This document shows, one piece after another, positions 27,165 to 35,789 of a DNA stretch of 64,000 nucleotides. Made by a program: the position numbers and the translations under genes. Positions within the stretch are counted from its first letter, which is position 1. Every line of letters begins with the position of its first letter. The stretch comes from Flavobacterium hankyongi. Its GTDB lineage: Bacteria > Bacteroidota > Bacteroidia > Flavobacteriales > Flavobacteriaceae. The notes beneath the pieces are model-generated. The model made no database searches. It was not told where the DNA came from and worked only from the letters and a program-made list of their open reading frames with translations. Location: contig NZ_CP085725.1 in the NCBI RefSeq assembly GCF_036840915.1, positions 992,001-1,056,000 of the forward strand, in the 5' to 3' direction.

Positions 27165-28448
27165 ATGCAATTTGAAGATTTATCTATTTCCAAAAGTGTT
27201 TTACTAGCCATAACTGAAGAAGGTTATACCAATCCAACCCCAATACAAGAAAAAGCTATTCCTATCATCCTTGAAGGAAAAGATTTAATTGGTTGTGCAC
27301 AAACTGGAACTGGTAAAACTGCTGCATTTGCTATTCCCATATTAAGTCATTTGCATCCGGTAGTTAGCAAAGCAACCAAAGGAAAAAAAATAAGAACCCT
27401 TGTTGTAACACCTACAAGAGAATTAGCTATTCAAATTGGAGAAAGTTTCGATACATACGGAAAGTTTCTTAATACTAAGCAATTAACCATCTTTGGAGGT
27501 GTATCACAAGTACCTCAAGTAGATGAATTAAAAAAAGGTGTAGATATCTTAATAACAACACCAGGAAGGCTTTTAGATCTTCATAAGCAAGGATTCATTG
27601 ATTTAGACCATCTATATCATTTGGTATTAGATGAGGCTGATCAAATGTTTGACATGGGTTTTATAAATGATGTAAAAAAAATTATAAAACTAACTCCTGC
27701 AAACAGACAAACCTTATTGTTTTCGGCAACAATGCCTTTACCAATACGTGAACTGGCTGAACAATTTCTAAAAAATCCTGAAACCGTACAAGTAACTCCT
27801 GTTTCTTCAACTACAGAAATGGTACAGCAACGAATTTATTTTGTTGAAAAGCCAGAGAAAAAACAACTTTTACTCCATGTTTTGAGAGAAGATAATTTAA
27901 AAAATGTGTTGGTTTTTTCAAGAACTAAACATGGAGCAGATAATATCGCCAAATCATTAAAGAAAAATGGTTTTAATGCTGAAGCTATCCATGGTGATAA
28001 ATCGCAAAGTGCTCGCCAAAGAGTGTTGAATGGTTTTAAAGATAAAGAAATTGATATTTTAGTAGCTACTGATGTAGCTGCACGTGGGATTGATATTGAG
28101 CAATTACCTTATGTTATTAATTTTGACTTGCCAAACATCCCAGAAACTTATGTTCATCGAATTGGTAGAACTGGTCGTGCAGGAAACAATGGTATTGCTA
28201 TTTCGTTTTGTGGAAAAGACGAAGAAGTATACTGGAAAGATATTATTAAACTAACAAAGTCGAATTTTAAAGTTATTGAGGACCATCCATTTCCTTGGCA
28301 AGGGAAAGTTGCTCCTTCAACAACAATAAAAGAAAAGACTACCACTGGTAATCCTGGACCTAAAAAGAATAACCGAAGTGGGAAAAGTAAATCTGGTGAC
28401 TCGCGAAAATCTGAAAATTCAAAAAAGAAGAAAAAACGTTGGTATTAA
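27165..28448 (+). CDS. DEAD-box ATP-dependent RNA helicase (RhlE-like)
   Basis: RNA helicase (427 aa from MQFEDLSIS) for ribosome assembly or mRNA unwinding. All motifs are present in order: Q motif GYTNPTPIQEKAIP, I AQTGTGKT, Ia PTRELAIQ, GG, TPGRLLD, II VLDEADQMFDMGF, III SATMP, then the second RecA domain with FSRTKHGAD, ATDVAARGIDIEQLPYVINFDLP and VI HRIGRTGRAG. The C-terminal tail of about 40 residues is very basic and low-complexity (many K, S, N; ending SKKKKKRWY) and probably binds RNA. Typical of the RhlE/CsdA group in Bacteroidota. Confidence 0.95.
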   Translation: MQFEDLSISKSVLLAITEEGYTNPTPIQEKAIPIILEGKDLIGCAQTGTGKTAAFAIPILSHLHPVVSKATKGKKIRTLVVTPTRELAIQIGESFDTYGKFLNTKQLTIFGGVSQVPQVDELKKGVDILITTPGRLLDLHKQGFIDLDHLYHLVLDEADQMFDMGFINDVKKIIKLTPANRQTLLFSATMPLPIRELAEQFLKNPETVQVTPVSSTTEMVQQRIYFVEKPEKKQLLLHVLREDNLKNVLVFSRTKHGADNIAKSLKKNGFNAEAIHGDKSQSARQRVLNGFKDKEIDILVATDVAARGIDIEQLPYVINFDLPNIPETYVHRIGRTGRAGNNGIAISFCGKDEEVYWKDIIKLTKSNFKVIEDHPFPWQGKVAPSTTIKEKTTTGNPGPKKNNRSGKSKSGDSRKSENSKKKKKRWY

Positions 28449-28458
28449 CCAAAAGAAG

Positions 28459-28494
28459 AAAAAGTGCCGAAATTGGGGATTTACGGCACTTTTT
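28459..28494 (+). terminator. Rho-independent terminator of the helicase gene
   Basis: Stem aaagtgccg (28461-28469) / cggcacttt (28484-28492) with a 14-base loop and flanking A and T runs. It may serve the convergent gene as well. Confidence 0.75.
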
Positions 28495-28523
28495 ACAATC
28501 AAATAAACAAACTAAAAAACTAA

Positions 28524-29021
28524 CTATTTTTTCACAAATATGTTGGTATAGAATTTTTCTCCAGCAGAATTTGTTCTAATCGAAATTCCGAAATGAGTAA
28601 AATCACCTTCAATATTTGCTCGGTGTCCTTCGCTATTTAACCATGCATTTACAACACTTTGCGAAGTTGAATATTTGTAAGCTACATTCTCACTTACGTT
28701 TTTTGCAGATAATGCACTCATTATGCTTACATATCTATCTGCAAAATAATTATGGTTTACAGTATTTGTAGAAACCATATAATTTGTATGCTCTTCTGAT
28801 TTAACAGAAACGTAATCTATCTTTTCTAATTTAACTAGTCCTAAACTAGCTCTATGATTATTTATAAGACTTAATACTTCATCTTCATCAGATCTATAAG
28901 AATACTTTGCATCAACACTTACTGTGTCTTTTGGTTCATCTGATACTGAATCTTTTGAGCAAGAAAATAATGAAAATGATATTAACCCAATTAAAGCGAT
29001 TTTAGCAAAAGTCTTCTTCAT
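28524..29021 (-). CDS. CAP/SCP-domain lipoprotein
   Basis: A 165-residue probable lipoprotein: signal MKKTFAKIALIGLISFSLFSC with the lipobox Cys at about 21. The CAP (SCP/PR1-like) domain spans about 45-165, with INNHRASLGLVKLE, NHNYFADRY, ENVAY and WLNSEGHRANIEGDFTHFGI. The conserved His-Glu-Glu-His pattern of bacterial CAP proteins can be traced (NHN, SENV, GHR). Such proteins are common in cell envelopes and rarely have known biochemical activity. It is a stand-alone gene. The 147-base gap upstream shows nothing of note. Confidence 0.85.
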   Translation of the reverse strand: MKKTFAKIALIGLISFSLFSCSKDSVSDEPKDTVSVDAKYSYRSDEDEVLSLINNHRASLGLVKLEKIDYVSVKSEEHTNYMVSTNTVNHNYFADRYVSIMSALSAKNVSENVAYKYSTSQSVVNAWLNSEGHRANIEGDFTHFGISIRTNSAGEKFYTNIFVKK

Positions 29022-29168
29022 AATCGATAATAGTTTGTGTGTGTGTTACTTAGCAATATGTCGGTAACCCATTCCGACGTAGCAACATTACAAACTTAAT
29101 CGATAAAACACCAAAAAAAATCGATGAAATGCATAAATTTTATATTTTACTGCAAAAAATCTTACATT

Positions 29169-29813
29169 TTAAGAAGAGAGTCTTTCAATTTTCCAGCTAT
29201 AATCTTTTTGAAGTTGATATCGAATTCGATCATGAAGACGATTTGGACGTCCTTGCCAAAATTCAATTTCTTGTGGTTCAACAATATATCCTCCCCAATT
29301 TTTTGGTCGTAAAATTTCTTTACCTGATAATTCTTTTTCTAAATCCTTTAATTTATTATCTAAATATTCTCGAGATGGAATAACTTCACTTTGATTTGAA
29401 ACTATAGCTCCAAGCTTACTTCCATCAGGTCTGGAATCAAAATAATTATCAGAAATATTTTCAGCTACTTTAACTGCTTTCCCTTTTATAATTACCTGCC
29501 TTTCCATTGAATGCCAGAAAAAAGAAAGACAAATATTAGGATTTGCTTCTATTGCTTTTCCTTTTTCCGAATTATAATTAGTGTAAAATATAAAACCTTC
29601 ATAAGAAAAATGCTTTAACAAAACTACACGCGATTTTGGAAATCCATCCAAACCTATGGTCGAAACTGTCATTGCATTAACTTCATCTACACCACCAAAA
29701 TCCGTTACTTCAAAAAACCATCTATTAAATAAATTAATAGGATCTTCTGGAAGATTGGTTTCCAATAATTCACTTTTATCGTATGATTTTCTGTAATCAC
29801 TTAAATCTTCCAT
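29169..29813 (-). CDS. pdxH: Pyridoxamine 5'-phosphate oxidase
   Basis: FMN enzyme (214 aa) that makes pyridoxal 5'-phosphate from PNP/PMP. Visible: LPEDPINLFNRWFFEV, FMN-binding GFPKSRVVLLKHF and GFIFYTNYNSEKGKAIEANP, ICLSFFWHSMERQVIIKG, and the C-terminal WGGYIVEPQEIEFWQGRPNRLHDRIRY with the substrate-binding RPNRLHDR. Full length. Third gene of a proline dehydrogenase-rnz-pdxH unit (17-base gap after rnz). Confidence 0.95.
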   Translation of the reverse strand: MEDLSDYRKSYDKSELLETNLPEDPINLFNRWFFEVTDFGGVDEVNAMTVSTIGLDGFPKSRVVLLKHFSYEGFIFYTNYNSEKGKAIEANPNICLSFFWHSMERQVIIKGKAVKVAENISDNYFDSRPDGSKLGAIVSNQSEVIPSREYLDNKLKDLEKELSGKEILRPKNWGGYIVEPQEIEFWQGRPNRLHDRIRYQLQKDYSWKIERLSS

Positions 29814-29830
29814 AATTAAATTTTTAAAGA

Positions 29831-30736
29831 TTAAAATTCAAAAGTAACTCCATCATCAGAAAGCAGTATTTCTTCAAAAACACTTTGTGCTTCCTCTTTA
29901 AACAAATCTATAGAAGTATATCGTGTAGAATAATGTCCTAAAACCAATTGTTTAGCATTTGCCAGTTTGGCAATTTTTGCAGCTTGTTTTGCAGTTGAAT
30001 GCATTGTTTTCTCTGCTAATACTTCTTCTGAATCTAAAAAGGTTGATTCATGATATAAAACATCAACATTTTTAATGACGTTGACAATTTCTTCATTGTA
30101 AACTGTATCAGAACAGAAAGCATAACTCTTTGGTGCTGGCGGATCAAAAGTCAGTAATTCATTAGAAATTATTCGACCATCATCTAAAGTTATATCACGT
30201 CCATTTTTTATATTTTGATAGTAACAAGTTTCTATCTCATATTCCTGAACTGCAGCAACATTAAGCTTTCTTTCTTTAGGTTTTTCATTAAATAAAAATC
30301 CATTAGTATATATACGATGTTTTAGAGGAATAGTTTTAACTATTACTCTATCATCTTCAAAAATAATTTCTGATTGATTAGATGACAACTCAACAAAATT
30401 AAGTTCGTATTGTGGCCAAGAATTAGACAACTTAAGCTGAAGTTTAATAATTTCTTTAACTCCAACAGGACCATAAACCGTCAAAGGATTATTCCTATTT
30501 AACAAATTGAAGGTTGATATAAGCCCAATTAATCCATAAAAATGATCTCCATGAAGATGAGAAATAAAAATATGGTTAATAGCGGAGAATTTTACTTTAT
30601 TCTTGCGCAACTGAACCTGTGTTCCTTCCCCACAATCAATTAAAAACAATCGATTATTTATTTCTAATACTTGTGATGTTGGATTGGTAAAAGTTCTTGG
30701 CGTTGCAGCATAGCAACCTAAAATGGTTAAGTTCAT
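29831..30736 (-). CDS. rnz: Ribonuclease Z
   Basis: Zn-dependent endonuclease (301 aa) that removes the 3' trailer of tRNA precursors. Metallo-beta-lactamase fold with HLHGDHFYGLIGL (HxHxDH), N-terminal LGCYAATPRTFTNPTSQVLEI and LIDCGEGTQVQL, C-terminal SDTVYNE, YHESTFL, HSTAKQAAKIA and LGHYSTRY. Its ATG shares a base with the stop of the upstream proline dehydrogenase (TAATG), so translation is coupled. Confidence 0.93.
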   Translation of the reverse strand: MNLTILGCYAATPRTFTNPTSQVLEINNRLFLIDCGEGTQVQLRKNKVKFSAINHIFISHLHGDHFYGLIGLISTFNLLNRNNPLTVYGPVGVKEIIKLQLKLSNSWPQYELNFVELSSNQSEIIFEDDRVIVKTIPLKHRIYTNGFLFNEKPKERKLNVAAVQEYEIETCYYQNIKNGRDITLDDGRIISNELLTFDPPAPKSYAFCSDTVYNEEIVNVIKNVDVLYHESTFLDSEEVLAEKTMHSTAKQAAKIAKLANAKQLVLGHYSTRYTSIDLFKEEAQSVFEEILLSDDGVTFEF

Positions 30737-31914
30737 TATTTTTTACTCTTTCTTCTATCTCTTTCTCTTTTTATAAGTGTCAATTCGCGACTTGTTTGCC
30801 CAGCTACCGATGTATTTTCTTCGGCACGACGAATTAAATATGGCATAACATCCTTTACAGGACCAAAAGGAAGGTATTTAGCAACATTATATCCTTCGGC
30901 AGCCAAGTTAAAACTAATATTATCACTCATTCCATATAACTGACCAAACCATACTCTAAAATCGTTTTTAACGATGCCTTTATGTGCCATCAACTCTATT
31001 AGTTTATATGAACTGTCTTCATTATGAGTTCCTGCAAAAATTGCCATAGTATCAATATGTTCCATCATATAAGTCACAGCATCATCAAAATTATAATCAG
31101 TCGCTTGTTTTGAAGCGCAAATAGGTGATTTATATCCTTTCTCTTCAGCACGTTTATTTTCTTTTTCCATGTAAGCGCCGCGAACCAGTTTCATTCCTAT
31201 ATGAAAACCTTCTTGTTGTCCTTGAGCATGTAAATTTTTCAAATAATCTAAACGATCCCAACGATACATTTGTAATGTATTGTAAACAATAGCTTTGTTT
31301 TTGTTATATTTACGCATCATATCAGCAACCAAATCATCAGCAGCATCTTGCATCCAACTTTCCTCACCATCAATTAAAAGAGCAATATCATTTTCGTGAG
31401 CTGCTTTACAAACTCTGTCAAAACGCTCCACTACTCTATTCCATTCTTCTTGCTCAGTATCATTCAAAGTTTGACCTTCACCTAATTTTTCATACAATTC
31501 AAAACGTCCAAAACCAGTTGGTTTGAATACTGCGAAAGGAATGGCTTTCTTTTCTTTAGCGAAATTGATGATTTTTAATGTTTTATTCATCGCATCATCA
31601 AAAGCCGTTTCATCTTCTTTTCCTTCAACAGAATAATCTAAGACAGAAGAAACTCCTCCTTTCGTGAACATTTTATCTACTACTGGAATACAATCATCTT
31701 CTGAAACACCTCCGCAAAAATGATCAAAAACTGTAGCACGAATTAATCCTTCAACAGGTAAATGTGCTTTTAAAGCAAAATTGGTAACCGCTGTTCCAAT
31801 TTTAACTAATGGTTCAGAATCTATCAATTTAAAAAGAAAATAAGCTCTCTCTAATTCGGTATCACTTTTTAGTGAAAATGCGTTTTGTGTATTGTCAAAA
31901 ATTTTATTCATCAT
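30736..31914 (-). CDS. Proline dehydrogenase
   Basis: FAD enzyme (392 aa) oxidising proline to pyrroline-5-carboxylate. This is the single-domain form rather than the fused PutA, of normal length. Visible: FDHFCGGVSEDDC, FAVFKPTGFGRFELYEKLGEG, ALLIDGEESWMQDAADDLV, GMKLVRGAYMEKENKRA (FAD/substrate site), FAGTHNEDSS, FGQLYGMSDNISF and YLPFGPVKDVMPYLIRRAEEN. Two adjacent ATGs (31914, 31911) are possible starts. The TATATTTG box 20 bases upstream supports either. First gene of a unit with rnz and pdxH. Confidence 0.93.
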   Translation of the reverse strand: MMNKIFDNTQNAFSLKSDTELERAYFLFKLIDSEPLVKIGTAVTNFALKAHLPVEGLIRATVFDHFCGGVSEDDCIPVVDKMFTKGGVSSVLDYSVEGKEDETAFDDAMNKTLKIINFAKEKKAIPFAVFKPTGFGRFELYEKLGEGQTLNDTEQEEWNRVVERFDRVCKAAHENDIALLIDGEESWMQDAADDLVADMMRKYNKNKAIVYNTLQMYRWDRLDYLKNLHAQGQQEGFHIGMKLVRGAYMEKENKRAEEKGYKSPICASKQATDYNFDDAVTYMMEHIDTMAIFAGTHNEDSSYKLIELMAHKGIVKNDFRVWFGQLYGMSDNISFNLAAEGYNVAKYLPFGPVKDVMPYLIRRAEENTSVAGQTSRELTLIKRERDRRKSKK

Positions 31915-31933
31915 GTATTACGTAAATGTTATG

Positions 31934-31941
31934 CAAATATA
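31934..31941 (-). promoter_or_regulatory. -10 box of the proline dehydrogenase operon
   Basis: TATATTTG on the minus strand, 19 bases upstream of the ATG at 31914. No TTG at the -33 position. Confidence 0.5.
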
Positions 31942-32010
31942 AAACACCACACTATTTTATTATAGTATTTTTACTTTATTTTGCGCAACATTTTAATACT
32001 CATTTGTGAA

Positions 32011-33078
32011 ATGAAATCAATTCAAGCCAATAATTATACAATTCACTTTAATAAAGAAAGTTACACTCATTTAAACAATTATTTAAAGGAGAATAACTTC
32101 TCTAAAATTTTCTTTATTGCTGATGAAAACACAAATGAACTTTGCTTACCAAAAATTTTGCCTTTAATTGAAACCGAAGTTCCTTTTGAAATTATTGAAC
32201 TTGAACCTGGAGAAGAGAACAAAACCATTGAAACCTGTACACAAGTTTGGAAAGTTTTAATTGAACTTGGTGCTGATAGAAAGAGTTTGGTTATAAATGT
32301 TGGTGGAGGCGTTATTACCGATATGGGAGGTTTTATAGCGTCCACTTATAAAAGAGGTATTCCTTTCATAAACATTCCAACTTCATTATTATCAATGGTA
32401 GATGCATCTGTTGGCGGGAAAAACGGAGTTGATTTAGACGGATTAAAAAACCAAATTGGAACAATAACCAATCCAGCAATGATAATTATCGATACTTCAT
32501 TCCTAGAATCATTATCACAAAGAGAAATGAAATCTGGATTAGCCGAAATGCTAAAACATGGTTTAATTGCAAAAAAATCACACTGGGATAAATTCAAAAA
32601 TTTATCTGAAATTGATTTTGACACTTTTGACGAATTAATAGCTGAGTCAGTTGAAATTAAAAATAATATTGTAAATCAGGATCCAACTGAAAACGGAATT
32701 AGAAAAGCACTTAATTTTGGTCACACACTAGGACACGCTATTGAAACGTTATTTTTAGAAACACCTGAAAAAGATAATTTGCTTCATGGTGAAGCAATTG
32801 CAACAGGTATGGTTTTAGAAAGTTATCTGTCTTTTAAAAAAGGCTTGATTACAGCTTTAGAATATTCAGAAATTAAGAATCATTTATTATCAATTTATGA
32901 GCCAATAACTTTTAGTGAAAATGATAAAATTGACATCATAAATTTACTTATTCATGACAAAAAAAATGAATACGGAAAAGTTCAGTTTGCTTTGTTAGAC
33001 GGAATAGGAAACATAAAAATAAATCAATCCGCTGACAACGAGATAATTATAAAGTCTTTTGAAGATTACAACAACTAA
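32011..33078 (+). CDS. aroB: 3-dehydroquinate synthase
   Basis: Second step of the shikimate pathway, NAD- and Zn-dependent (355 aa from MKSIQANNYTIHF). Motifs: EPGEENKTIETC, NAD-binding VINVGGGVITDMGGFIASTYKRGIPFINIPTSLL, MVDASVGGKNGVDL, Zn ligands in LAEMLKHGLI, NFGHTLGHAIE and LHGEAIATGM. A TTG start 30 bases earlier (31981) would add ten residues unlike the family, so the ATG is preferred. No clear terminator follows. Confidence 0.95.
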   Translation: MKSIQANNYTIHFNKESYTHLNNYLKENNFSKIFFIADENTNELCLPKILPLIETEVPFEIIELEPGEENKTIETCTQVWKVLIELGADRKSLVINVGGGVITDMGGFIASTYKRGIPFINIPTSLLSMVDASVGGKNGVDLDGLKNQIGTITNPAMIIIDTSFLESLSQREMKSGLAEMLKHGLIAKKSHWDKFKNLSEIDFDTFDELIAESVEIKNNIVNQDPTENGIRKALNFGHTLGHAIETLFLETPEKDNLLHGEAIATGMVLESYLSFKKGLITALEYSEIKNHLLSIYEPITFSENDKIDIINLLIHDKKNEYGKVQFALLDGIGNIKINQSADNEIIIKSFEDYNN

Positions 33079-33121
33079 ACATTTTTTAAAAATTTGTTTT
33101 TATATCCGAAATATAATTTTT

Positions 33122-33129
33122 TAAATTTG
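33122..33129 (+). promoter_or_regulatory. -10 box before the 58-residue ORF
   Basis: TAAATTTG, 5 bases before the ATG at 33135. A TTG at 33094-33096 is 25 bases upstream, slightly further than usual. Transcription would begin almost at the start codon. Confidence 0.5.
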
Positions 33130-33134
33130 CCCGC

Positions 33135-33311
33135 ATGATAAAACACAATAAATGGAATTTATTTAGAACATTTCAGGAAACTATTCTTGAAGTGAGAAAT
33201 GCCATTTTAAAAGTTGTAACTATCATCAAATGGGAAGCAAACAGTCTTTTTGCAATCAATCAAAAAATTTACAGCGAGCTAGAAATAGAATTTGCAAATA
33301 TTAGGGTTTGA
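33135..33311 (+). CDS. Small 58-residue protein or leader ORF, unknown
   Basis: An ATG-to-TGA frame between aroB and the arginine decarboxylase-like gene. It starts MIKHNKWNLFRTFQETILEV and ends EIEFANIRV. No signal peptide; it looks amphipathic and helical (Arg/Lys/Glu alternating with Ile/Leu/Val), with charges spread evenly. A TAAATTTG promoter box lies 5 bases upstream, so the ORF would be leaderless or nearly so. The next gene begins 54 bases after its stop, with no terminator between. It could be a real small protein or a translated leader controlling the decarboxylase. I do not recognise a family. Confidence 0.5.
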   Translation: MIKHNKWNLFRTFQETILEVRNAILKVVTIIKWEANSLFAINQKIYSELEIEFANIRV

Positions 33312-33365
33312 AAAATTTTGTGTTATTTTTTTTACTAATTTTAATTACAAATTACTGATAACTAA

Positions 33366-34766
33366 ATGAATACAAAATATTACGACCTTATAAATCAAAC
33401 GTTTTACTTTCCACAGGAAGAATTCACTCTTAATAAAGACCACCTACAGTTTCATGGAATCGATTTAATGAAATTGGTTGAAGAATATGGTACTCCATTA
33501 AAATTTACTTATTTACCTAAGATTTCTGAAAACATTAATAAAGCAAAAATGTGGTTTCGTAACGCTATGGAAAAGCAAGGTTACGAAGCAAAATACTTTT
33601 ATTGTTATTGTACTAAAAGTTCACATTTTGAATTTATTTTAAATGAAGCTTTAAAAAATAATATTCATATTGAAACTTCTTCAGCATTTGATATCAACAT
33701 TGTTGAAAGACTAATGGAAGAAGGCAAAATAAACAAAAACACATTTGTCGTTTGTAACGGATTTAAGCGTGGGGCTTACGTTACAAATATTGCACGCTTG
33801 GTGAACAATGGTCATAAAAATACCATTCCAGTTATAGACAACTTTGAAGAATTAGATTTACTTCAAGAAGAAATCGATGGAAAATTTAAAATTGGTATTC
33901 GTATTGCTGCAGAAGAAGATCCTAAATTTGAGTTCTACACATCTCGTTTAGGAATTGGTTACAAAGACATTGTTCCTTTTTATAGAAAAAATATTCAGGA
34001 TAATAAAAAAGTAGAACTTAAAATGCTTCACTTTTTTATTAATGCAGGTATTCGTGATACTGCTTATTACTGGAATGAGTTACTAAAATGTATGAAGGTA
34101 TATATAGCTTTGAAAAAAGAGTGTCCTTCATTAGATAGTCTAAATATTGGTGGCGGTTTTCCAATTAAAAATTCATTAGCTTTTGATTATGATTACCAAT
34201 ACATGGTAGAAGAAATTCTAAATCAAATTAAAATTGCTTGTGATGAAGCAGAAGTACCTGTGCCTCATATTTTTACTGAATTTGGATCATTTACAGTTGG
34301 TGAATCTGGAGGAGCAATTTTTCAAGTATTATATCAAAAGAAGCAAAATGATCGTGAAAACTGGAATATGATTGATTCTTCTTTCATTACAACACTTCCA
34401 GACACGTGGGCAATCAACAAACGATTTGTAATGATGGCTGTTAATAGATGGAATGACACCTATGAACGTGTACTTTTAGGAGGATTAACTTGTGATGGAG
34501 ATGATTATTACAATTCTGAACAGCACATGAATGCCATTTATCTTCCAAAATATAATAAAGAAAAACCTTTATATATTGGTTTCTTTAATACTGGTGCGTA
34601 TCAAGAAACTATTGGTGGACACGGTGGTTTACACCACTGCATTCTTCCGCAACCCAAACATATCTTGATAGATAAAGATAAAAACGGAATTTTTGCACAC
34701 GAAATTTTTTCTGAAGAACAAAGTGCAGAACAAATTTTAGAAATTTTAGGATACAACAAAAAATAA
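33366..34766 (+). CDS. PLP-dependent fold-III decarboxylase, probably arginine decarboxylase
   Basis: A 466-residue enzyme of the alanine-racemase-fold (group IV) decarboxylases. Visible: YGTPLKFTYLPKI, the PLP-lysine region KYFYCYCTKSSHFEFIL (Lys in YCTKSS), IHIETSSAFDINIV, LGIGYKD, SLNIGGGFPIKN, FTEFGSFTVGESG and a C-terminal GGLTCDGDDYY (partner-subunit Cys-Asp). Flavobacterial members are annotated arginine decarboxylase, giving agmatine. The deoxyhypusine synthase-like gene follows after 31 bases, which supports a polyamine role. An agmatinase gene is not adjacent. Substrate is inferred. Confidence 0.82.
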   Translation: MNTKYYDLINQTFYFPQEEFTLNKDHLQFHGIDLMKLVEEYGTPLKFTYLPKISENINKAKMWFRNAMEKQGYEAKYFYCYCTKSSHFEFILNEALKNNIHIETSSAFDINIVERLMEEGKINKNTFVVCNGFKRGAYVTNIARLVNNGHKNTIPVIDNFEELDLLQEEIDGKFKIGIRIAAEEDPKFEFYTSRLGIGYKDIVPFYRKNIQDNKKVELKMLHFFINAGIRDTAYYWNELLKCMKVYIALKKECPSLDSLNIGGGFPIKNSLAFDYDYQYMVEEILNQIKIACDEAEVPVPHIFTEFGSFTVGESGGAIFQVLYQKKQNDRENWNMIDSSFITTLPDTWAINKRFVMMAVNRWNDTYERVLLGGLTCDGDDYYNSEQHMNAIYLPKYNKEKPLYIGFFNTGAYQETIGGHGGLHHCILPQPKHILIDKDKNGIFAHEIFSEEQSAEQILEILGYNKK

Positions 34767-34770
34767 TAAC

Positions 34771-34785
34771 TTGCTATATTAGCAA
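34771..34785. repeat. Small perfect inverted repeat between the two polyamine genes
   Basis: ttgcta-tat-tagcaa (34771-34785) in the 31-base gap, 12 bases before the next ATG. It could fold in mRNA or overlap a weak promoter (TATATTAG is one base off TAnnTTTG). Confidence 0.4.
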
Positions 34786-34797
34786 AATACAAACAAA

Positions 34798-35772
34798 ATG
34801 AGCAAAGGACCAATTAGTCAATTTATTGAAAAGCATTATCTACATTTTAATGCAGCTGCATTAGTAGATGCAGCTAAAGGTTATGAAGAACATTTATTGG
34901 ATAATGGTAAAATGATGATCACTTTAGCTGGTGCAATGAGTACAGCTGAATTAGGAAAATCATTAGCCGAAATGATTCGTCAGGACAAAGTGCATATTAT
35001 ATCTTGTACAGGGGCAAACCTTGAGGAAGATATCATGAATCTTGTTGCTCATAATTCATATAAAAGAGTACCTAACTACCGTGATTTATCACCACAGGAA
35101 GAATGGGATTTATTAGAAAACCATTTTAACCGCGTAACAGATACTTGTATTCCTGAGGAAGAAGCTTTTCGTCGTTTACAACAACATTTATTTGATATTT
35201 GGAATAATGCAGATTCTAAAGGAGAAAGATATTTTCCACACGAATTCATGTACCAAATGATTAACTCTGGAGTCTTAGAACAATATTACGAAATTGATCC
35301 TAAAGACTCTTGGATGATAGCAGCCGCAGAAAAAAACTTACCTATTGTTGTTCCCGGATGGGAAGATAGTACAATGGGTAACATTTTCGCCTCATACTGT
35401 ATTAAAGGTGAATTCAAAGCCACAACAATGAAAAGTGGTATTGAATATATGATGTGGTTAGCTGATTGGTACAAAGATAATTGTTCAGGAAAAGGAATTG
35501 GGTTTTTCCAAATTGGTGGAGGTATTGCTGGGGACTTCCCTATTTGTGTCGTTCCAATGCTTTACCAAGACATGGAAATGCATGATGTGCCTTTTTGGGC
35601 TTATTTCTGTCAAATATCTGATTCAACGACAAGTTATGGTTCTTATTCAGGAGCAGTTCCAAATGAGAAAATTACTTGGGGTAAATTAGATATCACAACT
35701 CCAAAATTTATTGTAGAATCTGATGCAACTATCGTTGCACCTCTTATATTTGCATATATCTTAGGCCAATAA
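34798..35772 (+). CDS. Deoxyhypusine synthase-like protein (probable polyamine enzyme)
   Basis: A 324-residue member of the deoxyhypusine synthase family. Bacteria lack eIF5A, so it must do something else; some bacterial relatives make homospermidine. Visible: ITLAGAMSTAELGKSLAEMIRQ, HIISCTGANLEEDIMN, MGNIFASYCIKG, GIGFFQIGGGIAGDFPICVVPML, SYGSYSGAVPNEKITWGKLDI and ESDATIVAPLIFAYIL. The catalytic Lys of the family is kept (Lys296 in WGKLD). It lies directly after the arginine decarboxylase-like gene, so it probably works on agmatine or putrescine products. Exact reaction unknown. Confidence 0.88.
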   Translation: MSKGPISQFIEKHYLHFNAAALVDAAKGYEEHLLDNGKMMITLAGAMSTAELGKSLAEMIRQDKVHIISCTGANLEEDIMNLVAHNSYKRVPNYRDLSPQEEWDLLENHFNRVTDTCIPEEEAFRRLQQHLFDIWNNADSKGERYFPHEFMYQMINSGVLEQYYEIDPKDSWMIAAAEKNLPIVVPGWEDSTMGNIFASYCIKGEFKATTMKSGIEYMMWLADWYKDNCSGKGIGFFQIGGGIAGDFPICVVPMLYQDMEMHDVPFWAYFCQISDSTTSYGSYSGAVPNEKITWGKLDITTPKFIVESDATIVAPLIFAYILGQ

Positions 35773-35789
35773 TTATAGAATACCCCAAT

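Noticed and set aside
31964..31984. Promoter for aroB at tttattttgcg
   Set aside because: One base short of TAnnTTTG and without a proper -33 element; too weak to call.
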